Below, piece after piece: positions 1 through 8,364 of a DNA stretch of 64,000 nucleotides. This DNA is from Chitiniphilus shinanonensis DSM 23277. Its GTDB lineage: Bacteria; Pseudomonadota; Gammaproteobacteria; Burkholderiales; Chitinibacteraceae. The stretch covers positions 1 to 64,000 of the forward strand of contig NZ_KB895342.1 in the NCBI RefSeq assembly GCF_000374805.1. The letters run 5' to 3'. A program made the position numbers and the translations under genes. The notes beneath the pieces are model-generated. The model saw only the letters and a program-made list of their open reading frames with translations. It had not been told where the DNA came from and made no database searches. Each line of letters opens with the position of its first letter. The stretch's first letter is position 1.

Positions 1-35
1 TTCAATCTGAGCCAGGATCAAACTCTTTCGTTCAA
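1..35 (-). rRNA. rrs: 16S rRNA, 5' end only (runs off the window)
   Basis: The reverse complement of the first bases contains the universal 16S 5' sequence AGAGTTTGATCCTGGCTCAG. Transcription runs leftwards out of the window, so only the first ~35 nt of the gene are present. The mature 5' end is placed near 35 by comparison with the usual 7-8 nt before AGAGTTTG and is approximate. Confidence 0.95.
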
Positions 36-144
36 TCGCTTAGCTTATTTCGTACTTTGGCTCGTACTCAAAGAAACCATCTCTGGTTCTTTTACGTATG
101 AGCGCTGATTCGTCATCAAGCACTCACACGCATCGGCTGTAATT

Positions 145-156
145 TGTTAAAGATCA
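145..156 (-). promoter_or_regulatory. rrn leader boxA antitermination element
   Basis: The minus strand reads TGATCTTTAACA, followed by AATT. This is close to the rrn boxA consensus TGCTCTTTAACA, which loads NusB/NusE. It lies ~110 nt upstream of the 16S 5' end, as expected for a leader boxA. Confidence 0.7.
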
Positions 157-239
157 GTCCACCGGACACCGCGCTTTTGAAACCTGCTAAACTCTTCGTT
201 TCGCTTCGTTCTGCGCTGCGTCTGCTGCGGAGAAACCGA

Positions 240-268
240 ACTATACGGACACCCCCTCACACCGTCAA
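240..268 (-). promoter_or_regulatory. rrn promoter (-35 TTGACG, 17-bp spacer, -10 TATAGT)
   Basis: On the minus strand TTGACG (268-263) and TATAGT (245-240) are separated by exactly 17 bp, upstream of boxA and the 16S gene. It is the best sigma-70 match in the leader. The 36-480 stretch holds no convincing protein gene; it is the rrn leader plus the upstream region of grxC. Confidence 0.75.
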
Positions 269-480
269 CTCCCCGCCACGAAAAAGCCGCCAGATGTTCG
301 ATAAGCGGATGATCTTTCGAAGAAAATCATTCTCATCAGCTTTTCTGCCCACCACATGCGCGAGCGCGCGCTTAACTTAATACGCGTAAAAGATGGCACT
401 GGGAGCACGCCAACGCTGCGCTTGAGAAAGCGCCACGCCGCCTCCAGCTTTCCCCCATCGACGTTTTGCCTGGATCCCTC

Positions 481-741
481 ATGAACAAGGTCTTGATGTA
501 TTGCACGGCGGTCTGCCCGTTCTGCGTGATGGCGGAACGCCTGCTGATACAACGGGGGGTCACGACGATTGAGAAGGTGCGTGTCGATCAGGACCCGGTG
601 CAGCGGCAGGAGATGATGCAGCGCACGGGCCGGCGCACAGTGCCGCAGATCTATATCGGCGACACACACGTGGGCGGCTACGACGATCTGTCGGCACTCG
701 ATCGTGCCGGACGGCTGATGCCGTTGCTCACGGACGGCTGA
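481..741 (+). CDS. grxC: Glutaredoxin 3 (monothiol/dithiol disulfide reductase)
   Basis: An 86-residue glutaredoxin, a normal length for GrxC. It reduces protein disulfides and mixed disulfides in the cytoplasm using glutathione. The active site is C-P-F-C at residues 12-15 (the common form is CPYC). The TVPQIYI cis-proline segment and the GGYDDL glutathione-binding segment follow in the expected order. An ATG 15 nt further upstream is in frame, but the start chosen gives the usual short N-terminus before the first beta strand. It is followed by secB, an arrangement common in beta- and gammaproteobacteria. Confidence 0.93.
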   Translation: MNKVLMYCTAVCPFCVMAERLLIQRGVTTIEKVRVDQDPVQRQEMMQRTGRRTVPQIYIGDTHVGGYDDLSALDRAGRLMPLLTDG

Positions 742-843
742 ACTGTCCGCCCCCAAGGAATCGTGCGATGATTCCGGCCAGTTTCGACGGATGAGTTGCC
801 GTCGATCCACTCACACTAAAACCAGACCTAGGAAGGAATCGCG

Positions 844-1326
844 ATGAGCGAAGAAGTGCAACAAGAAGTGCAACAGCCGGTGTTTGCCATCCAGAAGCTC
901 TACACCAAGGATATTTCGGTGGAAGTGCCGAACACGCCCGCCTCGTTCATGGAAAACGAGCAGCCGGAGTTCAACGTGCAGTTCCGCAACAATGCGCGCA
1001 GCTTCGACAATGGCTTTTACGAAGCCGCGCTGACGGTGACCGCTTCGGCCAAGGTCGGCGATCGCACCCTGTTCCTGGTCGAAGTGACCCAGGCCGGCCT
1101 CTTCAGCATCGAGAACATTCCGGAGCAGGAACTTGATCCTCTGCTGGGCATCGGCTGCCCCAGCATCCTGTTCCCGTACCTGCGCGAAGCAGTCAGCGAT
1201 CTGACCACCCGCGCCGGCTTCCCGCCGCTGCTGCTGCAACCGATCAACTTCGAAGCCATCTACCTGCAACAACGGCAGGCCCAGGCCGCCCAGCAAGCCG
1301 ATGGCGACGCTACCGTCACTCACTAA
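844..1326 (+). CDS. secB: Protein-export chaperone SecB
   Basis: A 160-residue SecB, the usual size. It is a tetrameric cytoplasmic chaperone that keeps preproteins unfolded and hands them to SecA. Visible family segments include FAIQKLYTKDISVEVPN near the start, the PEFNVQ strand, and the conserved GCPSILFPYLRE...GFPPLLLQPINFE core. The acidic, Gln/Ala-rich C-terminal tail is typical. A strong Shine-Dalgarno (AGGAAGGA) precedes the ATG. The end overlaps the start of the next gene by 26 nt, so secB, the SH3 gene and gpsA are probably cotranscribed. Confidence 0.97.
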   Translation: MSEEVQQEVQQPVFAIQKLYTKDISVEVPNTPASFMENEQPEFNVQFRNNARSFDNGFYEAALTVTASAKVGDRTLFLVEVTQAGLFSIENIPEQELDPLLGIGCPSILFPYLREAVSDLTTRAGFPPLLLQPINFEAIYLQQRQAQAAQQADGDATVTH

Positions 1327-1753
1327 ATCCGCCTTGTTGCTGGCCTGCGCCCTTGCGGCGCAGGCGGCGATGGCGGTCGATTTCCGCACGGCCGCACGGC
1401 ATGGCGTGCTGCTTTACCAGCAGCCCCAGGACTCCGCGACCAAGCTGTTCGTCGTCAGCCGCGGTACGCCGCTGGAAATCCTGGCCGAACAGGGCGACTG
1501 GCTGCGCGTGCGGGATCGCCAGGGTTCCCTGGCTTGGGCGAAGAAAGCGGATCTGTCCGCCACGCGCCAAGTCGAAGTCCTGCGCACGAGCAACGTGCAT
1601 GGGCAAGCCGACAGTGCCTCGCCGGTCGTGTTCAAGGCCGAGCCGGGGTTGCTGCTCAACCTCCTGGACAATGCCCGCAACGGCTGGTTGCGCGTGAAGC
1701 ATCAGAGCGGCCAGGAAGGTTTCATCCGTATCGAGGAAGTCTGGGGCGCATGA
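1301..1753 (+). CDS. Periplasmic SH3-domain protein
   Basis: A 150-residue protein with a cleavable-looking signal peptide (hydrophobic [14 protein letters not shown], cleavage near residue 25) followed by two bacterial SH3-like repeats. The first is around residues 30-85 ([10 protein letters not shown]...GDWLRVRD...LAWAKK) and the second around 92-148 (VHGQADS...[17 protein letters not shown]). Such domains often bind peptidoglycan or ligands in the periplasm; the specific role here is unknown. The start lies inside secB and the TGA stop overlaps the gpsA ATG (ATGA), so translational coupling is likely. Confidence 0.85.
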   Translation: MATLPSLTKSALLLACALAAQAAMAVDFRTAARHGVLLYQQPQDSATKLFVVSRGTPLEILAEQGDWLRVRDRQGSLAWAKKADLSATRQVEVLRTSNVHGQADSASPVVFKAEPGLLLNLLDNARNGWLRVKHQSGQEGFIRIEEVWGA

Positions 1754-2742
1754 AACTTGCAGTTTTGGGCGCGGGTGCCTGGGGCACCGCGCTGGCGATT
1801 CGCTTCGCCGACCGGCACGCGATCCATCTTTGGAGCCGCGAGGAAGACCAGGTGGCCTTGATGCTGGCCGAGCGCGAAAACCGCCGCTACCTGGCCGGCG
1901 CCGCCTTTCCCGATTCCCTGTCCGTCACCACCGATCTGGGCGAGGCCATCCGCGACGCGGGGCTGATCCTGATCGTCACACCGATGGCCGGCCTGCGTCC
2001 CACGCTGGAACGCTTGGTGGAACTCGGTAGCACCACACCGGTGTTGTGGGCCTGCAAGGGGTTGGAAGTGGGGTCGATGCTGTTCCCGCACCAAGTCGCC
2101 GAACAGATTCTCGATGCCTCGATCCCACGAGGCATGTTGTCCGGCCCCAGCTTCGCGCAGGAGGTGGCCAAGGGCATGCCAGCTGCGGTGACCATCGCGG
2201 CCAACGACGGCGATTTCGCCCGCGATACCGTCGAAGCACTCAACACGTCGGTGCTGCGCCTGTATGCCAGTGACGACCTGGTTGGTGTCGAAATCGGTGC
2301 CGCCGTGAAGAATGTCCTGGCGATCGCCGCGGGGGTCTGCGATGGCCTGAATTACGGCCTCAACGCCCGTGCCGCGCTGCTGACGCGTGGACTGGCCGAG
2401 ATGGCCCGCTTCGGCGCCGCGCTCGGAGCCCGGGCGGAAACCTTCATGGGGTTGGCGGGAATCGGCGATCTGATGCTGACCGCCACCGGCGACTTGTCGC
2501 GCAATCGCCGTGTCGGACTGATGCTGGCACAAGGGATGAAGCTGGACGATATCCTGGCCAATCTGGGCCATGTCGCCGAAGGCGTGCCGACCGCGCGCGA
2601 AGTGCTGCGTCAGGCCGAGCAATTGGGCGTGGACATGCCGATCACCCGCGCGGTCTGCCGCCTGCTGTTCGATGGCGACCGGATCGAGGACATCGTCAGC
2701 GCGCTGCTGGAGCGAGCCCCCAAAATGGAACGCGCCGACTAG
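1750..2742 (+). CDS. gpsA: Glycerol-3-phosphate dehydrogenase [NAD(P)+]
   Basis: A 330-residue enzyme that reduces dihydroxyacetone phosphate to sn-glycerol 3-phosphate for phospholipid synthesis in the cytoplasm. The N-terminal Rossmann GAGAWG motif is at residues 7-12. The family segments [30 protein letters not shown] (catalytic Lys region) and [11 protein letters not shown] are intact. The ATG overlaps the stop of the SH3 gene. The secB-gpsA neighbourhood is conserved in many proteobacteria. The TAG stop falls in the loop of a perfect 9-bp hairpin (2731-2753). Confidence 0.97.
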   Translation: MKLAVLGAGAWGTALAIRFADRHAIHLWSREEDQVALMLAERENRRYLAGAAFPDSLSVTTDLGEAIRDAGLILIVTPMAGLRPTLERLVELGSTTPVLWACKGLEVGSMLFPHQVAEQILDASIPRGMLSGPSFAQEVAKGMPAAVTIAANDGDFARDTVEALNTSVLRLYASDDLVGVEIGAAVKNVLAIAAGVCDGLNYGLNARAALLTRGLAEMARFGAALGARAETFMGLAGIGDLMLTATGDLSRNRRVGLMLAQGMKLDDILANLGHVAEGVPTAREVLRQAEQLGVDMPITRAVCRLLFDGDRIEDIVSALLERAPKMERAD

Positions 2743-2753
2743 ACGTCGGCGCG
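2731..2753. terminator. Hairpin enclosing the gpsA stop codon
   Basis: Perfect 9-bp inverted repeat CGCGCCGAC / GTCGGCGCG with a 5-nt loop TAGAC that contains the gpsA TAG stop. There is no U-tract on either strand. It may be a transcript-end stabiliser or barrier between convergent genes rather than a classical terminator. Confidence 0.45.
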
Positions 2754-2773
2754 ATTCCTGGCATCCCGCGACA

Positions 2774-3412
2774 TCAGACCTTGTTGTCGCTGCCGCTCTG
2801 CTCGGCCTTGGCCGAGCCCGGCAAGCCATCCTTCTTCCAGCTGTCGAACTTGGCCATGATCGCGTCGTAGGTCTTCATGCTGACGTCCGGCAGAGAGCCG
2901 CCGAGGATTTCCTTCGCGTCGTCGAAGCCTTTCTGCACCGCGGCGCGGATCTTGTCGATCTTCTCCGGGTCGCCACCGATGGCGTATTCGGCAAAGGCTA
3001 GAATGCGTTCGGATACCTTCTTCACGCCCCATTCGCCGTCCTCGGAGATCGCGGCCTGCGCATCGGCGCGGGTCTTGTCGTCGATCTGCACCCACTGGCC
3101 GCTGGCCGCCATCGAGGCCGCCCAGCCCTGCTTGCCCAGCGAGCCACGCAGCAGTTCGCTCAACTGGCCGACCTTGCGCTCGGATTCGTCCACCAGTTGG
3201 GCCAGATCGGGGCGTTCCTTCGCCAGGCGCGCCCGCGGGTTGTCGTAGGTCAGCTCGGACGCCTTGGCGTTGCCGACGGAAACCTTCTCCTGCACCGTCG
3301 CGGCACCTTGCGCCTGGGTCGATTCGCCCTTGGCCTCGCTGGTCTTGCCGGTCTTGGTGGCGGCACCGGAGTACGTGCTTTGCCCACCGACCGAAGAAAT
3401 ACCGTTTGCCAT
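2774..3412 (-). CDS. Hypothetical helical protein with Ser/Thr/Gly-rich N-terminus
   Basis: A 212-residue soluble protein of unknown function with no signal peptide or membrane segment. The first ~45 residues are low-complexity (Gly, Ser, Thr, Ala). The C-terminal half (about 125-200: EDGEWGVKKVSERILAFA...GGDPEKIDKIRAAVQKGF...GGSLPDVSMKTYDAIMAKFDSW) resembles a small helical domain found at the C-terminus of several unrelated proteobacterial proteins, some near flagellar genes. I cannot name the family securely. The upstream AAAGGAGG is a strong ribosome-binding site. It lies downstream of bioH but with a 162-nt gap, so it probably has its own promoter. Confidence 0.7.
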   Translation of the reverse strand: MANGISSVGGQSTYSGAATKTGKTSEAKGESTQAQGAATVQEKVSVGNAKASELTYDNPRARLAKERPDLAQLVDESERKVGQLSELLRGSLGKQGWAASMAASGQWVQIDDKTRADAQAAISEDGEWGVKKVSERILAFAEYAIGGDPEKIDKIRAAVQKGFDDAKEILGGSLPDVSMKTYDAIMAKFDSWKKDGLPGSAKAEQSGSDNKV

Positions 3413-3574
3413 GTTGCGCCTCCTTTGAATTCACCTGTCCACTGACATATCGGCCCGGAACCGCTTTGCTTGATGCCGTCTATCTGTAGGACCGCAAGCA
3501 GGGCAATGATTCAACCGTCCGCCCCAGGCATTGGGTCGTATAGCACGCCGGACGCGGCAATTCGCCGGGAAAAT

Positions 3575-4342
3575 TCAGATTTCGCCCAGAAAGCGGCGCT
3601 GATGGTCGACAAAGGCCGGCAGGTGCGAAATGAACGGCGCGTGCGCCGCGCCGCGATGGACCACCAGATGGGCATCGCGCCGCTGCGCCGCCAGCCAGTT
3701 GCCCGCGCCCAGCGGAGTCAGCATGTCGCGGTCGCCGTATTGCAGCAACAGCGGTTGCTCCAGTTCGGCGATGCGCGCGCGCAGGTCGGTGGTGCGCAGC
3801 AGTTCCAGCCCGGCACGCAGCGCGTCCATCTGGGGCTCGCCATGGGCGAACAGCTCGTCGGTCAGACCACGTGCGACGGTGCGCGCGTCGGCATCGCCCA
3901 TGGCCTGCAACGAGATGAAGCGCTTCAGCGTGCCGCGCCAGTCGCGATGCAGGTTGTCGGCGAACTGGCGCATGGTGTCCAGCGGCATGGCGGGCTGCCA
4001 GTCCGGCCGCTGCACGAAGCACGGCGAACTCGCGGTCAGGGTCAGCGAGCGCACCTTTTCCGGCCGACTCAACGCCCATTGCGTCGCCACCGCGCCGCCC
4101 AGCGACCAGCCGACCACGTGCACCGGCCAGGGAAACGCCTGATCCAGCAGCGCGACACAACCCTCCAGGGTCAGCGACTGGAGCGGCGGGCTGCCGCCGT
4201 GCCCGGGCAGATCGACCAGGTGGCAGCAGTAATCGTCGGCCAGTTGCTGCGCGGTGGTGCGCCAGATGGCGCCATTCATGGCCCAGCCATGCAGGAACAC
4301 CACGTCCGGGCCGTGCCCGATCACTTCGCTATGCAGATTCAT
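3575..4342 (-). CDS. bioH: Pimeloyl-ACP methyl ester esterase
   Basis: A 255-residue alpha/beta hydrolase that releases pimeloyl-ACP from its methyl ester, closing the BioC-BioH route to the biotin precursor. The nucleophile elbow is G-W-S80-L-G-G, the oxyanion segment is FLHGWAMNG (residues 16-24), and the catalytic His lies in GAAHAPF near the C-terminus. The start overlaps the bioF stop (ATGA), so it is translated with bioF. A bioC gene, often next in line, is not present here. Confidence 0.93.
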   Translation of the reverse strand: MNLHSEVIGHGPDVVFLHGWAMNGAIWRTTAQQLADDYCCHLVDLPGHGGSPPLQSLTLEGCVALLDQAFPWPVHVVGWSLGGAVATQWALSRPEKVRSLTLTASSPCFVQRPDWQPAMPLDTMRQFADNLHRDWRGTLKRFISLQAMGDADARTVARGLTDELFAHGEPQMDALRAGLELLRTTDLRARIAELEQPLLLQYGDRDMLTPLGAGNWLAAQRRDAHLVVHRGAAHAPFISHLPAFVDHQRRFLGEI

Positions 4343-5481
4343 CAGGATTCCAGTCGACGCAACGCTGCGATCAGCGTGCCGAGATGTTCGGGCAGATGAG
4401 CCGCGCTCAGGGTGATGCGCAAGCGCGCACTGGGCACGGTCGGCGGACGGATCGCCGCGACCAGCAGCCCCTGCTCGGCGAGCGCGGCCGACCAGCGCAA
4501 GGCGGTGGCGCTGTCGGGGGCCAGCAGCGGCTGGATCGGCGTGGCGGATTCGAGCAGGCGAAGCCCGCTGTCCGCCAGCGCCGCGCGCAGCCGCCGGATG
4601 TGCTGCACCAGCCGCTCGCGTCGCCAGCCATCCTCGGCGATGCGGCGCAGGCTGCACCGCAACGTTTCGGCCAGCAGCGGCGGCGTGGCCGTGGTGTAGA
4701 TATAGGGACGGGCGAAGTTGACCAGGTAGTCGATCACCACCGCCTCGGCCGCGATCGCCGCGCCGCCGACACCGGCCGCCTTGCCCAGCGTCGCCATGTA
4801 GATCAGGCGCGGCGAGACCAGGCCGGCGGCCGAGCCGCGGCCGTCGCCCAGCACGCCGAAGCCGTGCGCGTCGTCGACGTACAGCCACGCGTCGTGGCAT
4901 TCGGCCAGCGCCAGCAACTCGCGCAGCGGCGCCAGATCGCCATCCATGCTGAACACGCCATCGACCACGATCAACCGCCGCCGCGCCCGACTGCCGGCCA
5001 ACAGGCGTTCCAGCGTTGTCGGGTCGTTGTGCGGATAGCGTTTGAACTCGGCGCGCGACAGCAGGCAGGCGTCGTTGAGCGAGGCGTGGTTCAGCTTGTC
5101 GGCGAACACCGCATCCTCGCGCCCGACCAGCGCGCAGATCGCCGCCAGGTTGGCCTGGTAGCCGCTGGCCAGCGACAGTGCGGCGGGCTTGCCGACAAAG
5201 GCGGCGAATTCGTCCTCGAACGCCTGATGCGCCGCGCCATGGCCGGTCACCAGGTGCGAGGCCCCCGCGCCCACGCCCCAGCGCGCGGCGCCAGCCTGCG
5301 CGGCTTCGATCAGCGTCGCATCGCGCGCCAACCCCAGGTAATCGTTACTGCTGAAATTGAGCAGGGTGCGCCCGCCGCTGTGGGCCAGCGCGCCGGCAGG
5401 GCTGTCGAGCACGCGGCGGCGGCGGTACAGGTCCGCGTCGCGGCGGGCGGCCAGTTCGGCGGCGAGGGAATCGAAAGGCAT
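4342..5481 (-). CDS. bioF: 8-amino-7-oxononanoate synthase
   Basis: A PLP enzyme of the alpha-oxoamine synthase family. It condenses pimeloyl-ACP with L-alanine in biotin synthesis. Visible motifs are NFSSNDYLGL, GAGASHLVTGHGAAHQAFE, VDDAHGFGVLG and the PLP-lysine region ATLGKAAGVGG. An in-frame ATG at 5511 would add 10 residues, but a TACAAT -10-like box overlaps it. The start at 5481 (MPFDSL) is preferred, giving 379 residues, close to the family norm; neither start has a clear Shine-Dalgarno. It is coupled to bioH downstream. Confidence 0.93.
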   Translation of the reverse strand: MPFDSLAAELAARRDADLYRRRRVLDSPAGALAHSGGRTLLNFSSNDYLGLARDATLIEAAQAGAARWGVGAGASHLVTGHGAAHQAFEDEFAAFVGKPAALSLASGYQANLAAICALVGREDAVFADKLNHASLNDACLLSRAEFKRYPHNDPTTLERLLAGSRARRRLIVVDGVFSMDGDLAPLRELLALAECHDAWLYVDDAHGFGVLGDGRGSAAGLVSPRLIYMATLGKAAGVGGAAIAAEAVVIDYLVNFARPYIYTTATPPLLAETLRCSLRRIAEDGWRRERLVQHIRRLRAALADSGLRLLESATPIQPLLAPDSATALRWSAALAEQGLLVAAIRPPTVPSARLRITLSAAHLPEHLGTLIAALRRLES

Positions 5482-5545
5482 GGCGGGCAGGTGATGCATG
5501 AAGGTTGGCATTGTAGCCGATGCCTGCTCGCCGCTTGCCGCGGGC

Positions 5546-5863
5546 TCAGGCCCCCAACAGCCAGCGCCAGGCCACGAACACCGCCAACCCGGCGCCGATG
5601 CCCAGCAGCAGGCGGCGCCAGCGCCAGACGATCAGCCCGGTGACCAGCGCGCCGGCCAATTGCGGGTTGTTCCAGGTGGCGGCCAGTTCACCGTGGCGCA
5701 GCAGCACCGCCGGCGCAACGATGGCCGACAGTACGGCAATGGGCACGTAGTCGAGCGCCTGGCGCACCGCCGGCGGGAAGGCGTGGCCATCGCCCAGCCA
5801 CAACCCGACGCGCACGCCGTAGGTCACGATGAACATGCCCAGGATCATCCAATACACGCTCAT
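5546..5863 (-). CDS. azlD: AzlD-family branched-chain amino acid exporter, small subunit
   Basis: A 105-residue membrane protein with four hydrophobic segments (about 3-22, 38-57, 66-82, 86-103). This is the size and topology of AzlD/YgaH, the small partner of AzlC-type exporters. The ALDYVPIAVLSAIVAPAVL segment is characteristic. Its ATG overlaps the azlC stop (ATGA). Substrate (branched-chain amino acids or analogues) is assigned from the family, not from the sequence. Confidence 0.88.
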   Translation of the reverse strand: MSVYWMILGMFIVTYGVRVGLWLGDGHAFPPAVRQALDYVPIAVLSAIVAPAVLLRHGELAATWNNPQLAGALVTGLIVWRWRRLLLGIGAGLAVFVAWRWLLGA

Positions 5864-6552
5864 CGCCGCCGCTCCATGACCAGGCCCGCCGCAATGCCGG
5901 ACAGCGCGGCCAGCATCAGGCCCAGCTTGTACGGCAGCGCGTCGGCCGCGACCGCCACCGTGCCGGCGACCAGCGCCGCCGCCACCTGCGGCCGTCCCTT
6001 GAGCAACGGCACCACGATGCCGACGAAGGTGGCGACCATGGCGAACTCCAGCCCCCATTCCGACATGCCGGGCACCGCGCGCCCGAGCAGCACGCCGGCC
6101 GAGGTCCAGGCGAGCCAGTTGCCATACATGGCGAGCGCCGAGCCCAGGTAGTAGCGCGGCAGGTTCACCGGCGTGCCTTCGTCCAGCTTGTGGTAGACGA
6201 TGGCGAAGGTCTCGTCGGTGAGGAAGAAGGCACAGCCGGCGCGCCAGGCGCGCGGCCAGTGCATCACGTGCCGCCACAGCGTGGCGCTGTAGAGCGCGTG
6301 GCGCAGGTTGACGATGAAGGTGGTGGCGACGATCACCCAGGCACCGCTGCCGGCTGCCAGCAGGGTGATGGCGATGAACTGGCTGGCACCGCCGTACACG
6401 AACAGCGACATCGCCAGCGTGGCGGCCGGCGACAGTCCGGCGGGGCCCGCCAGGGTGCCGAAGATCAGGCCGAACGGCGCGGCGCCGACCAGCATCGGCA
6501 CGGTATCGCGGGCGCCGGCCCAGAAGCCGGCAGGAGGATGGGTTGGAGGCAT
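5860..6552 (-). CDS. azlC: AzlC-family branched-chain amino acid exporter, large subunit
   Basis: A 230-residue inner-membrane protein with about seven hydrophobic segments. The family's opening region (GARDTVPMLVGAAPFGLIFGTLA) and the conserved GASQFIAITLLAAG and FIVNLRHALYSATL segments are present. With AzlD it forms a two-component exporter for branched-chain amino acids. The start MPPTHPP is chosen over an upstream ATG at 6630 because the added 26 residues are Arg-rich and unlike the family. Translation is coupled to azlD. Confidence 0.9.
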   Translation of the reverse strand: MPPTHPPAGFWAGARDTVPMLVGAAPFGLIFGTLAGPAGLSPAATLAMSLFVYGGASQFIAITLLAAGSGAWVIVATTFIVNLRHALYSATLWRHVMHWPRAWRAGCAFFLTDETFAIVYHKLDEGTPVNLPRYYLGSALAMYGNWLAWTSAGVLLGRAVPGMSEWGLEFAMVATFVGIVVPLLKGRPQVAAALVAGTVAVAADALPYKLGLMLAALSGIAAGLVMERRR

Positions 6553-6671
6553 CGCGCGATGATACCGGCGCGCGGCGCAACGCCCATCCCCGGTTTCCCT
6601 AGCCCGGGCAAGACGGGCAAACGCAGACAACCGTGTGGGGACGAATGCCGGAAATTCGAGGAAGCGGAAAA

Positions 6672-6805
6672 TCCGTAGACACAGAGGGCACGGAGAACAC
6701 AGAGAACACGGAGAACCCCAAAAGGATCGAATTCATACCCGCCTGCGGTTTTCTCTGTGTTCTCTGTGTTCTCTGTGCTCTCCCCGTTCTCTGTGTCCCC
6801 AGATT
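6672..6805. repeat. CTCTGTG-type imperfect inverted repeat, copy 1
   Basis: The left half is built from repeated ACACAGAG and CACGGAGAA units (about 6678-6717). The right half carries their complements, TTCTCTGTG repeated (about 6750-6804), around a ~35-nt centre. It fills the gap between azlC and ubiC (6553-6913), which has no gene. The same units form a second element at 48461-48613. It looks like a non-coding dispersed palindromic element able to fold in RNA. Confidence 0.8.
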
Positions 6806-6913
6806 TTGTTTTCGACTTCCCCCCTCACCCTGGCCGCCCTTTTCCGGGACGTTGGCGAAGCACCGCCGGGCTGCGTGGCATAATGCCGGCTCGCGTTTTG
6901 CCCCTGTCGCCCC

Positions 6914-7453
6914 ATGCCCCACCAGCACCGCTGGCATCATCCGCTCTGCCTCGCCCCCCGCCCGCTACGCCCCTGGCTGACCGAATCCGGTTCGCTGACC
7001 GCACGCCTGATCGCGCACCACCCACGTTTCCGGGTGCGGGTGCTGGCGCAAGGCATGGCGCGTCCGCACGACGACGAGTGCGCCACGCTGCGCCTGCCGC
7101 GCCGCAAGCTGCTGGCGCCGTGCCGCGAGGTGCTGCTGTGCTCGGGCGACACCCCGCTGGTGTTCGCGCACAGCGTGACCACGCCGGCGGCGGTACGACG
7201 GGGCTTTCGCAAGTTCCGCCATGTGGGCGGGCGTTCGCTCGGCTCGATGCTGTTCGCCTCGCCCACCATCGCACGCAGTGCGCTGGCGTGGCGCCGGGTG
7301 GACGCGCGCCATCCGCTGTGGCGCGAAGCACGCGCCGCGGTCGGACCGCTGCCGCCGCGCTTGTGGGCGCGACGCTCGGTGTTCTATGCCGGGCGCGACC
7401 GCCTGCTGGTCACCGAGGTGTTTCTGCCGCCGCATTTCACGGAGCCACGATGA
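6914..7453 (+). CDS. ubiC: Chorismate lyase (chorismate--pyruvate lyase)
   Basis: A 179-residue soluble enzyme converting chorismate to 4-hydroxybenzoate plus pyruvate, the first committed step of ubiquinone synthesis. The family features W-L-T-E-S-G-S-L-T near residues 20-28, [19 protein letters not shown], and the C-terminal RRSVF with [13 protein letters not shown] are visible. The stop overlaps the ubiA start (ATGA), so the two pathway steps are translationally coupled. A CATAAT -10-like hexamer at 6878 may be its promoter. Confidence 0.93.
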   Translation: MPHQHRWHHPLCLAPRPLRPWLTESGSLTARLIAHHPRFRVRVLAQGMARPHDDECATLRLPRRKLLAPCREVLLCSGDTPLVFAHSVTTPAAVRRGFRKFRHVGGRSLGSMLFASPTIARSALAWRRVDARHPLWREARAAVGPLPPRLWARRSVFYAGRDRLLVTEVFLPPHFTEPR

Positions 7454-8316
7454 AGCTTGCCGTCAAACTGGATCAATACCTGCGCCTGACCCGGCTGAAC
7501 AAGCCGATCGGCATCCTGCTGCTGCTGTGGCCCACGCTGTGGGGGCTGTGGTTCGCCGGCCAGGGACAGCCGCTGTGGTGGGTGGTGCTGATCTTCCTGG
7601 TCGGCACCGTGTTGATGCGCTCGGCCGGCTGCGTGGTGAACGACTATGCCGACCGCGATTTCGATGGCCATGTGGCCCGCACCGCGCGCCGGCCGCTCGC
7701 CACGCGCGAAGTGTCGGTGAAGGAGGCGCTGTGGCTGGCCACCGCGCTGGTGGTGGTGTCGTTCCTGCTGATCCTGCCGCTCAACCCGCTGACGCGCTGG
7801 CTGTCGGTGCCGGCGGTGTTCCTCGCGGCGAGTTATCCGTTCACCAAGCGCTTCTTCGCCATCCCCCAGGCGTACCTGGGCATCGCCTTCGGCTTCGGCA
7901 TCCCGATGTCGTTCGCCGCGCTCACCGGCGAAGTGCCGCCGGCCGCGTGGGCGATGCTACTGGCCAATGTGTTCTGGAGCGTCGCCTACGACACCGCCTA
8001 CGCCATGTGCGACCGCGAGGACGACCTGAAGATCGGCATCAAGACCGCCGCCATCACCTTCGGCCGCTTCGACATCGCGGCCATCCTGCTGTGCCACGTG
8101 GCGTTCCTGGCGCTGATGGCGTGGGTGGGGCTGGCGTTCGGTCGCGGCGCGTTCTACTTCGCCGGGTTGTTGGGTGGCGCGATCCTGGTGGCGTTCGACC
8201 AGTACCCGCGCCTGCGCGGCCGCGATCCGCAGCGCTGCTTCTCCGCCTTCCTGGCGAACAACCGCATCGGCGGCGTGATCTTCGTCGGGCTGGTGTGCGA
8301 CTACCTGTTCAACTGA
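7450..8316 (+). CDS. ubiA: 4-hydroxybenzoate polyprenyltransferase
   Basis: A 288-residue integral membrane prenyltransferase that attaches the polyprenyl tail to 4-hydroxybenzoate. Two Asp-rich Mg/diphosphate motifs are intact: N64-D-x-x-D68-x-D-x-D72 and [13 protein letters not shown] near residues 180-190. About eight to nine hydrophobic helices fill the rest. It directly follows and overlaps ubiC, matching the order of their reactions. Confidence 0.96.
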   Translation: MKLAVKLDQYLRLTRLNKPIGILLLLWPTLWGLWFAGQGQPLWWVVLIFLVGTVLMRSAGCVVNDYADRDFDGHVARTARRPLATREVSVKEALWLATALVVVSFLLILPLNPLTRWLSVPAVFLAASYPFTKRFFAIPQAYLGIAFGFGIPMSFAALTGEVPPAAWAMLLANVFWSVAYDTAYAMCDREDDLKIGIKTAAITFGRFDIAAILLCHVAFLALMAWVGLAFGRGAFYFAGLLGGAILVAFDQYPRLRGRDPQRCFSAFLANNRIGGVIFVGLVCDYLFN

Positions 8317-8364
8317 GCCATCGGTTCACGACGCAGGCCGCCCCGCGAACCGGGCCGGCCGCGC

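Noticed and set aside
265-810. 181-codon minus-strand frame opposite grxC
   Set aside because: Antisense shadow of grxC and the intergenic region; no ribosome site or recognisable domain.
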